Of a stretch of DNA of 64,000 bases, positions 21,560 to 30,452 are shown in pieces. The DNA comes from Oscillospiraceae bacterium (lineage in GTDB: Bacteria > Bacillota > Clostridia > Oscillospirales > Acutalibacteraceae), in contig SVPX01000001.1 in assembly GCA_015065665.1 (NCBI GenBank), forward strand, positions 25,612 to 89,611. Reading direction: 5' to 3'. Made by a program: the position numbers and the translations under genes. The notes below the pieces were generated by a model. That model searched no databases and was not told the DNA's origin. It saw only the letters and a list, made by a program, of their open reading frames with translations. Every line of letters begins with the position of its first letter. Position 1 is the first letter of the stretch.

Positions 21560-22729
21560 ATGAGAACAGAACTCCGCAAAATCCTTGCAGTAGTTATGGT
21601 CCTCGCACTGGCAGTATCTATGTTTGCTATGAGCGTAAGCGCAACAACAAACGATCTTACTGCTGGCGACTTCATCGTTGCAACTCCCGACGAGACAACA
21701 CCTGATGAAGTAACAACACCCGACGAGCCCGTTGCAACACCTGATGTACTTATCTATGGTGATGTAAACCTCAACGGCGAAGTAACAATCAGCGACGCAA
21801 CAGAAATCCAGAAGGCAGTTGCAGCTCTTATTGAGCTTTCTGATCTTCAGGCTATGCTTGCAGATGTAGATGCTGACAGCGAAGTTACAATCAAGGACGC
21901 AACAGAGATCCAGAAGTACATTGCACTTCTTCCTGTTGATGGTCTTACAGGCGTAATTGTTGGCAACGAGCCCACAGTAGACGAGAAGCCTGTTGTAACA
22001 CCTGACGAGCCCGTTGTAACACCCGATGAGCCTGTAGTTACACCTGACGAGCCTGTTGTAACACCCGATGAGCCCGTTGTAACACCTGACGAGCCTGTTG
22101 TTACACCTGACGAGCCCGTTGTTGTAGAGAAGGTTCTTATCACTTTCTACACAGCTAAGACTGGCTGGGTTAAGGATGCTGACGCATACGTTCTTCTTAT
22201 TGACACAGACACAAACGAAGTTTATGAGACAATCTTTGATGGTGAGAACTCCTGGACAGCAGAGGTTCCCGAGACAGTTGTAAACATTCGTTTTGACAGA
22301 TGCGACCCCAATACTGGTGATGTTTGGAACTCCTGGACAGCTGCAGATCGTGGCGAGGCTAAAACATTCCAGACAGATGGCGACTTCGGCGTATGGAACG
22401 ATGAGATCGCTGAGACATCTGAGGTTACAATCTACTTCGATAACTCTGTTACAAAGTGGGATTATGTTGCTTTCTATCAGTGGAGCGACAGCTCTTTCGC
22501 ACAGTACACAGTTATGACTCAGATTGAGGATACAGATATCTGGACACTCACAATTAACTCCAACATCACAACTGGTCTCTTCAAGGGTTCAGAGGTTGGA
22601 AAATGGGAGCCTATTCTCCAGACAGCTAACATCACAGTTGATACAGCTGCTAACGGCAACAACATTCTCTTCACAGTATTTGCTGGTGCAGAGATGTGGG
22701 AGACAACAGCTGCTCCTTACGAGGGTTAA
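21560..22729 (+). CDS. secreted dockerin-containing protein with C-terminal starch-binding-like modules
   Basis: Signal peptide; duplicated dockerin-type motifs DVNLNGEVTISDATEIQKAV and DVDADSEVTIKDATEIQKYI; PDEPVVT linker repeats; two beta-sandwich modules. Confidence 0.8.
   Translation: MRTELRKILAVVMVLALAVSMFAMSVSATTNDLTAGDFIVATPDETTPDEVTTPDEPVATPDVLIYGDVNLNGEVTISDATEIQKAVAALIELSDLQAMLADVDADSEVTIKDATEIQKYIALLPVDGLTGVIVGNEPTVDEKPVVTPDEPVVTPDEPVVTPDEPVVTPDEPVVTPDEPVVTPDEPVVVEKVLITFYTAKTGWVKDADAYVLLIDTDTNEVYETIFDGENSWTAEVPETVVNIRFDRCDPNTGDVWNSWTAADRGEAKTFQTDGDFGVWNDEIAETSEVTIYFDNSVTKWDYVAFYQWSDSSFAQYTVMTQIEDTDIWTLTINSNITTGLFKGSEVGKWEPILQTANITVDTAANGNNILFTVFAGAEMWETTAAPYEG
21985..22125 (+). 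repeat. 21-bp tandem repeats encoding (TPDEPVV)n
   Basis: Serial gtaacacctgacgagcccgtt variants. Confidence 0.9.
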
Positions 22730-22856
22730 TTTGATTTAAATTAATCTACATAATTACAGCCGAAGAGTTTTATTTATTCTTCGGCTGTTTTTATATTTAA
22801 GGTTGCATTTTTGTTTTTGTTGTGGTAAAATACAAAGGCTGTACAAAACATAATAT

Positions 22857-22932
22857 TGGGCTGTAGCCAAGCGGTAAGGCAACGGACTTTGACTCCGTCA
22901 TCCCGTGGGTTCGAATCCCGCCAGCCCAGCCA
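22857..22932 (+). tRNA. tRNA-Gln(TTG) with encoded CCA
   Basis: TGGGCTGTAGCCAAGCGGTAAGGCAACGGACTTTGACTCCGTCATCCCGTGGGTTCGAATCCCGCCAGCCCAGCCA. Confidence 0.96.
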
Positions 22933-22936
22933 AAAA

Positions 22937-22965
22937 TCGACAGGTTTCGACCTGTCGATTTTTTA
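22937..22965 (+). terminator. hairpin terminator after tRNA-Gln
   Basis: tcgacaggtttcgacctgtcgatttttt. Confidence 0.8.
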
Positions 22966-22966
22966 T

Positions 22967-23138
22967 CCATTGCGAAAGCAATGGTATATCATCGCCGTAA
23001 GGCGCATATCATCACGCGTAGCGTGTATCTCATCAGCCATAGGCTGTATTGCTTTTGCAATGATGATATACAATTCCTACGGAATTGATGATATGCAAGA
23101 CTCCGTCTTGATGATATACACGGCTTCGCCGTGATTGG
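22967..23138. repeat. array of eight short hairpins with conserved linker that inverts at the midpoint (REP-like)
   Basis: Hairpins ccattgcGAAAgcaatgg, cgccGTAAggcg, cacgcGTAgcgtg, agccATAggct, attgcTTTTgcaat, aattccTACggaatt, aagacTCCgtctt, acggcTTCgccgt; linkers tatatcatc/catatcatc/tatctcatc then gatgatata/gatgatatg/gatgatata. Confidence 0.9.
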
Positions 23139-23237
23139 TTTCAAATTCATACGCAAAAGGCAATTATATCCTTATGTAGCTTATAGCCGGAAGTCGGCAA
23201 GTTTCCTGAGAAACTTGTCGATTTTGTTTGTCAAACG

Positions 23238-23920
23238 AAAACCCCCGATTGTATCGGGGGTTCAAAAAAGCTTTAGCGGTAAATAAAAATAGCTCCTTCT
23301 GATATAATGAAAGTGCGGTCTGGCAACTGCACAACAAAAAACAGAAGGAGGTCATCAAATGAATGACAATAACAGTTTAGCACACACCAGTTGGAATTGC
23401 AAATATCACATAGTTTTTGCACCCAAGTATAGAAGGAAAGTGTTTTACGGACAGAATAGGGCGGAGATAGGAAAAATACTAAGAGAACTATGCGACTGGA
23501 AAGGTGTACATATAGTAGAGGCAGAGGTGTGTCCTGATCATATACACATGTTAGTAGAGATACCACCTAAGATGAGTGTGTCAGGGTTTATGGGGTTTCT
23601 CAAAGGAAAGAGTAGTATAATAATACATCAAAGGCATGGAAACTTAAAATATAGATATGGAAACAGGTCGTTTTGGTGCAGAGGATATTATGTAGATACG
23701 GCAGGTAAAAACACAAAAAGAATAGCCGAATACATAAAGAATCAGCTTAAAGAAGACCAACTCCACGACCAAATGACAATCGGAGGTTGGGAAGACCCGT
23801 TCACGGGTAGTAAGTAACAATCGCAAGTGTCAGACCGAAAAATGCGCCTTGGGGCGCTGCTTATAACAGAGCCTTTCAGGCGCATCTGAAATACCACCGG
23901 CTTAGCCGGTGGATTTTTAT
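23238..23920 (+). mobile_element. IS200/IS605-type insertion sequence, tnpA only
   Basis: tnpA flanked by subterminal hairpins cccccgattgtatcggggg (left) and ccaccggcttagccggtgg (right); exact ends not determined. Confidence 0.8.
23359..23817 (+). CDS. tnpA: IS200/IS605 family Y1 transposase TnpA
   Basis: KYHIVFAPKYRRKVFYG, VCPDHIHMLVEIPPKMSVSGFMGFLKGKSS, FWCRGYYVDTAGKN...YIKNQ. Confidence 0.96.
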   Translation: MNDNNSLAHTSWNCKYHIVFAPKYRRKVFYGQNRAEIGKILRELCDWKGVHIVEAEVCPDHIHMLVEIPPKMSVSGFMGFLKGKSSIIIHQRHGNLKYRYGNRSFWCRGYYVDTAGKNTKRIAEYIKNQLKEDQLHDQMTIGGWEDPFTGSK

Positions 23921-24026
23921 TGTGTATAGACAGAAACTTATGTGTGTGATATTATATATTTTGAGATTTTGGTGGCAAGGAGTCAGATTGTGCAGGTTTC
24001 CTTGCTATAAAAAAGAGATGGTTTAT

Positions 24027-24617
24027 ATGAAGATACTATATTGCGATGATAATCTTATAGTGTGCGAAAAACCTGTGGGGGCAGATAGCGAAAAGCAGTT
24101 CCCGCAGATGATAAAAGATGAAACAGGCAAAGAGCCGTATACAGTACACAGACTTGATATGAATGTAGGCGGAGTTATGGTGTATGCCCTGAATAAACGG
24201 ACAGCGGCGGAACTTTCAAAAGCTATAGAGCAGGGAACAATGATTAAAGAATATATTGCCTGTGTCCACGGACTGGTGCCTGAGAGCGGAGTTCTTGAGG
24301 ATTACCTGTTCAAAGATTCGCGAAAGAACAAAGTTTTTGTGGTGAAAAAATTACGTAAAGGTGTTAAAGCGGCAAAACTTGAGTATACAAGGCTTAATGA
24401 TGCCGATCCGTCCTTTGTTCGCATAAGACTACATACAGGAAGAAGCCATCAGATAAGAGTTCAGTTTTCCAGCCGCGGGTATCCTCTTGTGGGGGACCAT
24501 AAGTACGGTTCTCGGAGTGAGCTGGAGAATCCCTTGCTTTATTCCTGCAAACTCACATTTCCGTATAAGGGAGAGGTCTGTTCTTTCGAGGCTTTTCCCC
24601 TTTGGTTGAGTCTTTAG
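24027..24617 (+). CDS. RluA family pseudouridine synthase
   Basis: VHRLDMNVGGVMVYAL, RIRLHTGRSHQIRVQFSSRGYPLVGDHKYG. Confidence 0.9.
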   Translation: MKILYCDDNLIVCEKPVGADSEKQFPQMIKDETGKEPYTVHRLDMNVGGVMVYALNKRTAAELSKAIEQGTMIKEYIACVHGLVPESGVLEDYLFKDSRKNKVFVVKKLRKGVKAAKLEYTRLNDADPSFVRIRLHTGRSHQIRVQFSSRGYPLVGDHKYGSRSELENPLLYSCKLTFPYKGEVCSFEAFPLWLSL

Positions 24618-24830
24618 TTTTTATAAAACATAATCCTTCGAAGAGTTTATCTGTTTTATATTTGTGTGGGATTTGGTTGATGCTATAGAGCCTGATTTGT
24701 CAGAAAATGGCTTGTGTATGAGGTTTCTAAGGATTGCTTCGTTGACAGTTTTGTGCTTGTATGATATAATTCATAAATATATTTTGCTCAAGCTGTTTGA
24801 GGTTCTTCGCTATAAAGAGAGGTCAGAGTT

Positions 24831-25091
24831 ATGATTATAAAAAAACAACTTATAAAACGTCAGGTTGCAGGTGATTTTTTTCTGGTCCCTGTGGGTAAGA
24901 CTGTGTATGATAACAATGGTATTTTTGTTCTTACAACTGTAGGGGCGTTTATCTGGGATTTACTGCCCGAAGCAGAAGATGAAGAGTATATTCTTGATAG
25001 AATCACACAGGAATACGATGTGGATAGAGAAACTGCAAAAAGAGACCTGGATAACTTTCTGCAGAAACTACGAGATATGGATATAATTTGA
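24831..25091 (+). CDS. PqqD family (RRE-like) protein
   Basis: 86 aa; GDFFLVPVGKTVYDNNGIFVLTTVGAFIWDLLPEAEDEEYILDRITQEYDVDRETAKRDLDNFLQKLRDMDII. Confidence 0.8.
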   Translation: MIIKKQLIKRQVAGDFFLVPVGKTVYDNNGIFVLTTVGAFIWDLLPEAEDEEYILDRITQEYDVDRETAKRDLDNFLQKLRDMDII

Positions 25092-25114
25092 ATAAATAAA
25101 ACTATAACTATAAA

Positions 25115-25157
25115 TAAAAAAAGCTGATGTTCTGGATTTTACAGAACATCAGCTTTT
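25115..25157. terminator. bidirectional terminator
   Basis: aaaaaagctgatgttctg...cagaacatcagctttt between convergent genes. Confidence 0.8.
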
Positions 25158-25195
25158 GCTTTTGCGTAAAACGTGGTTTGTTGTTACACTATGGC

Positions 25196-26686
25196 TCAGT
25201 TTACTGTGAAGATGTAGAACTCATAGGGGTTGTATGTTTTGCCTTCAAGCTCACTGAAAGACATATCCTTGTCCTCAAAGTCAAAGTTTGTGCCATCATA
25301 GTGAATAACGCATTTTGCACCATCAATTCCAAGGTCAAAGGTTACATCGGATACTGCTTCGTACATAAGGTTTGCAGCATAGATAACCTTTTCGCCACCG
25401 TTTTCTCTTGTGAATACAAGGAAGTGGGGGTCGCTTGTCTCGATGAAATTAACCTCGCGGTTAGAGGTTAAAAGAGCTTTGTTTGTTGTTTTGAGTGTGG
25501 CAAGTTCTGTGATGAGTTCTTCATATTTAAGCTCAGACTCCCACTTAACAGGGTCTTTCTCAAAGAACTCGATTTCGTGGTTGTAGCCCTGCTCGTTACC
25601 TGTGTAAACAAGGGGGAAACCGGGAGTAAGGAAAGATAGTGCAAAGAGCGGCTCATAGGATGTGCCGAAACGATCATAATAAGTACCCTCCCAGGAGTTC
25701 TTATCGTGATTGTCTGTGTAGTTCATAGGGAAACTGCCCTGTGCATATCGGGTTGAAAGCTCCATGCTCTTCTGCAGAGGAGCCACAAATATACCGCCCA
25801 GAATCATGCGGGACTGGTTGTACAGGTCATCGTTGTAGCAGCAGTCAAAAGCATAGGTGGTAAGGGCCTCTGAAGCGGCACACTCAGCAAGCATCATAAT
25901 CTCGCTGTTAATGGATTTGAGTTTGTATACAGCCGCATTCCAGAATGTTGTGGGAACACCCTGTGCGTGGTCGCATCTGAAACCATCAATGCCGATTTCC
26001 TCAACCCAGTACTGCATAGCTTTGATCATCTCTGCGCGCATTTCGTAGTTTTCGTAGTTAAGTTCTGCTGTATCAGACCAGTCGTAAGAGAAGATGATCT
26101 CGCCATCATCGTCACACTCGTACCAGTCTTTGTGCTCTGTAACCCACTTGTGGTCCCAGCCTGTGTGGTTTGCAACCCAGTCAAGAATAACCTTGAAGCC
26201 CATATCGTGAGCTGTATCTACAAGGTGAATGAAATCTTCTTTAGTGCCGAATTCGGGATTTACTGCAGTATAGTCGTCAACAGCGTAGTAAGAGCCCAGA
26301 GTACCCTTTTTCTCGGTTTCGCTGATAGGGTGAATAGGCATAAACCACAGTGTATTAACGCCCATAGCTTTAAGTCTGTCAAGGTGACCTTCAAAAGCCT
26401 TGAATGTACCCTCTTCTGTGTACTGTCTTACATTTACTTCGTAGAGTACGCAGGTGTCAAGCCAGGAAGCAGTGTTCTTTGTGAGTACATCGTCAGCAGC
26501 AGAAAGATCGGTCATAACGCCGTCTACAATACTGCCTTCCGGTACGTCATCAGAAAGAACATAGTCTACCTTCTGTGCTTCTGTTGCAGGAACAGTTGTT
26601 GTCTCTGTGTTGTCACCGTTTCCGTTGCAGGCAACAAGAGAAAAAGCCATAACTGCAACAAGTAAGAATGCTAAAAACTTTTTCAT
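25196..26686 (-). CDS. alpha-amylase family (GH13) glycoside hydrolase, lipoprotein
   Basis: Lipobox LVACNG; VILDWVANHTGWDH, GFRCDHAQGV, MLAECA, NYTDNHDKNSW. Confidence 0.9.
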   Translation of the reverse strand: MKKFLAFLLVAVMAFSLVACNGNGDNTETTTVPATEAQKVDYVLSDDVPEGSIVDGVMTDLSAADDVLTKNTASWLDTCVLYEVNVRQYTEEGTFKAFEGHLDRLKAMGVNTLWFMPIHPISETEKKGTLGSYYAVDDYTAVNPEFGTKEDFIHLVDTAHDMGFKVILDWVANHTGWDHKWVTEHKDWYECDDDGEIIFSYDWSDTAELNYENYEMRAEMIKAMQYWVEEIGIDGFRCDHAQGVPTTFWNAAVYKLKSINSEIMMLAECAASEALTTYAFDCCYNDDLYNQSRMILGGIFVAPLQKSMELSTRYAQGSFPMNYTDNHDKNSWEGTYYDRFGTSYEPLFALSFLTPGFPLVYTGNEQGYNHEIEFFEKDPVKWESELKYEELITELATLKTTNKALLTSNREVNFIETSDPHFLVFTRENGGEKVIYAANLMYEAVSDVTFDLGIDGAKCVIHYDGTNFDFEDKDMSFSELEGKTYNPYEFYIFTVN

Positions 26687-27039
26687 AAAAATACTCCTTC
26701 GTTTATAGGAATTATTCGTTGGTGCCGAACCGAAAAACGGTATCAGACCTGTGAGTTAATTATAAAGTTTGGGGGAGTGTTTGTCAATTAACAGAATAAA
26801 CGGATAGGGGACATAAAATGCACCGCTTTTTTTATGCAAATGATAATTTTACGAGAAAATATGCAGGATGGGATAAAAAATGTCTTGCAATTATTCCAAA
26901 CAGGATATATAATAAACTTGGAATATTGGCACGAGGGTGCCTCTTCAATAAACTTTATAATTACAGAATCTTTTAATATCCGCAGTTTCTCATTTGTGTG
27001 AGGTGAACTGTAATTTCAGATTAAAGGAGATATAGACTT

Positions 27040-27189
27040 ATGAAAAAAGAAGTTTACGAGCGCGCAGAAATTCTTGTTTCTGTTTTCAGAAAAGAAGATG
27101 TTGTTACAGCCAGTGTTGTAACAGATGACCCTTTTGGTCCCGATTTCAGCAAGGACGAGGATGATCTGGAGATTCTTCCTTTCGGTTAA
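27040..27189 (+). CDS. 49-aa small peptide, candidate RiPP precursor
   Basis: AAAGGAG RBS; MKKEVYERAEILVSVFRKEDVVTASVVTDDPFGPDFSKDEDDLEILPFG; immediately upstream of pqqD-like gene; below ORF-track length cutoff. Confidence 0.7.
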   Translation: MKKEVYERAEILVSVFRKEDVVTASVVTDDPFGPDFSKDEDDLEILPFG

Positions 27190-27291
27190 TAGTCGCTTTG
27201 CGTTTTGATTGAGCGTTGAATTTTAATATGAGAACTAACAGGGGATTTCCATATCGGAAGTCCCCTTGTGCATATAAACAGGGAGGTAAGT

Positions 27292-27552
27292 ATGAAACTC
27301 AAGGACTCTTTCGTTACCCGTCAGTTTCAGGATACTTATGTTATGGCAGGGACAGAGAATACGGAATTCAGAGGTATTGTCAACGGCAATTCCACAACCG
27401 CGTTTATTATCGAGTGCCTTAAAACACAAACCACAAGAGAAGAAATAATAGAGAAAATGCTTCTTAAGTACGATGCACCCAAGGAGATTATTACTGAGGA
27501 TGTAGATAAAGTCCTTGAGGTATTGAAGGGTATAGGAGCAATCGAAGAATAA
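27292..27552 (+). CDS. PqqD family (RRE-like) protein
   Basis: MKLKDSFVTRQFQDTYVMAGT...NSTTAFIIECLKTQTTREEIIEKMLLKYDAPKEIITEDVDKVLEVLKGIGAIEE. Confidence 0.82.
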   Translation: MKLKDSFVTRQFQDTYVMAGTENTEFRGIVNGNSTTAFIIECLKTQTTREEIIEKMLLKYDAPKEIITEDVDKVLEVLKGIGAIEE

Positions 27553-27582
27553 TTCATATTATTTTACAAGGAGGGGATAAAG

Positions 27583-28707
27583 TTGAATACAGAAAAACTT
27601 GTGCTGTATCTTTGCCTTTGTGCAATCAACAACACCTCTCCCTCTGAGGATATAATGAAAGATGCCGATATAAAGGAGATTTACAGGTACGGTATAACAC
27701 ATAAGGTAATAGCTCTTGTGTGCTATGCTCTTGAAAAGATTATGCAGGTGCCTGTACCCTTCGTGGAGGCAAAGACAAAGGCTATCCGCAAGGATATGCT
27801 GATGGATGCAGAATTTCAGAAGATTTCTGCGTTTATGGAGGATAAGGGTATATTTTATATGCCGCTTAAGGGTGCTTTGCTCAAAGAACTATATCCAAAA
27901 GCAGGAATGCGTCAGATGTCCGATGTGGATATATTCTATGACTCCGATTTCCGAGAAGAAGTCAAAGAGTATATGCTGAGTTTATCCTATGAATGTACAG
28001 CCTGTACAGACAGTCAGGATGCCTATAAACGACAGCCTGTGTATAACTTTGAGTTCCATCATCTGTTGTTTTCACAGGTGGAATCAAAGGCTCTTTATGA
28101 GTACTACAAAGATATTGAGAGCAGAATTGTAAAGGATAAAGAGAATTCTTTCAGATACGATATGACCGAGGAGGATTTTTATATCTATCTGATTGCTCAC
28201 GAATACAAGCATTTTTCACAGTTCGGTACAGGAATCCGCTCTCTCCTTGATGTGATAGTTTTTCTGAGACGATATGAGGAAACTCTTGATATGGATTATA
28301 TCTGCAGTGAACTTGAAAAATTAAACATCTCGGAATTTGAAGAAAAGCAGAGAGAACTATGTAAAAAATTGGATTCTGACAATTTTTATCGTAATCTTTC
28401 AGTGAATGAGGAAGAACTGCTTTCTTGCTTTCTTTGTGGTGGAGTATACGGAGATTACCGCACCGGCATTGTAAACAGAATGGCAGGAAAGACAGGAGAA
28501 AAGAACAGGGAAGTTACAAAGGGTAAGAAGATTAAGTATATCTTTAATAGAATTTTTCCGCCTATAGAATACTATCGGGCAGCATACCCTTTCTTCTACA
28601 AACACAGACTCCTCATCCCTTTCTGTGTTGTTTACCGTGTTTTTCTTGCTTTGTTTAAACGAAATGATTTTGTTAAATCAGAACTTGATGCCCTAAAGAA
28701 AAACTGA
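27583..28707 (+). CDS. nucleotidyltransferase family protein (NTP_transf_5-like)
   Basis: YMPLKGALLKELYPKAGMRQMSDVDIFYD nucleotidyltransferase motif. Confidence 0.82.
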   Translation: MNTEKLVLYLCLCAINNTSPSEDIMKDADIKEIYRYGITHKVIALVCYALEKIMQVPVPFVEAKTKAIRKDMLMDAEFQKISAFMEDKGIFYMPLKGALLKELYPKAGMRQMSDVDIFYDSDFREEVKEYMLSLSYECTACTDSQDAYKRQPVYNFEFHHLLFSQVESKALYEYYKDIESRIVKDKENSFRYDMTEEDFYIYLIAHEYKHFSQFGTGIRSLLDVIVFLRRYEETLDMDYICSELEKLNISEFEEKQRELCKKLDSDNFYRNLSVNEEELLSCFLCGGVYGDYRTGIVNRMAGKTGEKNREVTKGKKIKYIFNRIFPPIEYYRAAYPFFYKHRLLIPFCVVYRVFLALFKRNDFVKSELDALKKN

Positions 28708-28768
28708 TATTTTGTATGAAATAACCCCTAGGAGTGCGGGGATCTAACCTTCGGAGGTATGAAGAATA

Positions 28769-30190
28769 ATGAGAAAGTTTGATACAAAAGTACAGCACTT
28801 AAAGTACAAGGTACTTCGTGAGGTTGCCCGTCAGGCATGGAATGACAGTCTCCTTGAGAATGTTTTTGATATTCCCAAGACAATCGTGCCGGGTAAAACT
28901 CCTACAATGCGTTGCTGTGTATATAAGGAAAGAGCCATTCTCTCTGAGCGTGTGCGTATTGCTATGGGTGGCGACAAGGCTAACCCCAATGTTATCGAGG
29001 TAATTGACATTGCCTGTGACGAGTGTCCTGCTGCAGGATACGAGGTTACAGACTCCTGTCGTGGTTGCCTTGCTCACCGTTGTGAAGATGTTTGTAAAAA
29101 GGGTGCAATCTCTTTTGACCACAATCACGTGGCACATATTGATAAATCCAAGTGTATCGAGTGCGGTCAGTGTGCAAAGGTTTGTCCATATTCCGCTATT
29201 GTAAACCGTAAGCGTCCTTGTCAGATTGCCTGTAAGGTAAAGGCTATTTCTATCAATGACGATAACGCGGCGGCTATTGATAACGGCAAGTGCATCCAGT
29301 GCGGTGCTTGTGTTTATCAGTGTCCCTTTGGTGCTATTTCCGACAAATCCTTTATCCTTGATGCAATCGACTTTATCAGGAAGAGCCAGGGTAACACAGC
29401 ATACAAGGTATACGCGTTGGTTGCTCCTTCTATCTCCAGCCAGTTTAAGTACGCAAAACTTGGTCAGGTTATCTCAGGTCTTAAGGAACTTGGTTTCTAT
29501 ACAGTAGTTGAGGCGGCTCTGGGTGCTGATATGGTTGCACAGGCAGAGTCCAGAGAACTTGCAGAAAAGGGCTTCCTCACAAGCTCCTGCTGTCCTGCTT
29601 TTGTTCAGTATATTGACAGCGCCTTCCCTCAGCTGAAAGGTTATGTATCCCACAATCTTTCACCTATGGCTACTCTTGCAAAGTATATCAAAGAAACCGA
29701 TTCCACCTCAAAGATAGTTTTCATCGGTCCCTGTACTGCAAAGAAAGCAGAGGCACAGCTTGAGTCCGTAAAGCCTTATGTTGATGCTGTACTCACATTT
29801 GAGGAACTTCAGGCTCTCTTTGACAGCCGTGATATTGATATTACAACTCTTCCTGAGGATGTTCTTGATAACGCATCCTACTTCGGCAGAATCTTTGCCC
29901 GCAGCGGCGGTCTTTCCGATGCTGTCAAGCAGGGACTTGCGGAGCAGGGAATCGAGTTTGAGCTGAAGGCTCTGCCCTGTGATGGCATCGAGGCTTGTCG
30001 TACTGCACTTCTCAAAAAGAGCAAGAATGTACTTGATGCAAACTTCATCGAGGGTATGGCTTGTGTCGGCGGTTGTATTGGCGGTGCAGGATGCCTTACT
30101 CATGGCGAAAAGAACAAAGCTCAGGTTGATGAATATGGTAAAGAAGCAACGGAAAAGACAATTTCCGGGGCTGTTTCTGCTCTCAGGTAA
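28769..30190 (+). CDS. monomeric [FeFe] hydrogenase-type protein with 4Fe-4S ferredoxin domains
   Basis: Ferredoxin CxxCxxxCP motifs; H-cluster-like TSSCCPAFV, GPCTAKKAEA, EGMACVGGCIGGAG. Confidence 0.9.
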   Translation: MRKFDTKVQHLKYKVLREVARQAWNDSLLENVFDIPKTIVPGKTPTMRCCVYKERAILSERVRIAMGGDKANPNVIEVIDIACDECPAAGYEVTDSCRGCLAHRCEDVCKKGAISFDHNHVAHIDKSKCIECGQCAKVCPYSAIVNRKRPCQIACKVKAISINDDNAAAIDNGKCIQCGACVYQCPFGAISDKSFILDAIDFIRKSQGNTAYKVYALVAPSISSQFKYAKLGQVISGLKELGFYTVVEAALGADMVAQAESRELAEKGFLTSSCCPAFVQYIDSAFPQLKGYVSHNLSPMATLAKYIKETDSTSKIVFIGPCTAKKAEAQLESVKPYVDAVLTFEELQALFDSRDIDITTLPEDVLDNASYFGRIFARSGGLSDAVKQGLAEQGIEFELKALPCDGIEACRTALLKKSKNVLDANFIEGMACVGGCIGGAGCLTHGEKNKAQVDEYGKEATEKTISGAVSALR

Positions 30191-30234
30191 TATGATACTT
30201 GTATAAATATAATATAAAGTAATAAGAAGTAATA

Positions 30235-30265
30235 AGGGCCGCAGTGGTAAACTGCGGCCTTTTTG
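30235..30265 (+). terminator. hairpin terminator
   Basis: gggccgcagtggtaaactgcggcctttttg. Confidence 0.8.
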
Positions 30266-30452
30266 TTTTGTGGAACTATACTGTCGGAGATATCAGTTGG
30301 TTGTGTGTGAAAAATTCTGATATATTATTGTGAAAAATTGTTGTATAGGTATTGAAAAACAGATTAATATTGTATAAAATATACTAAAGTATGTGAATCG
30401 GACCATACATGAAGAATGTATGATTTTCAAAATCATTCAAGGAGGAATTCCG

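Noticed and set aside
22856-23134. 92-aa plus-strand ORF
   Set aside because: Reads through tRNA-Gln and the hairpin array.
22967-23138. CRISPR-like repeat/spacer array
   Set aside because: Units are about 20 bp, the linkers invert at the midpoint, the stems are palindromic and no cas genes are present; better described as a REP-like hairpin array.
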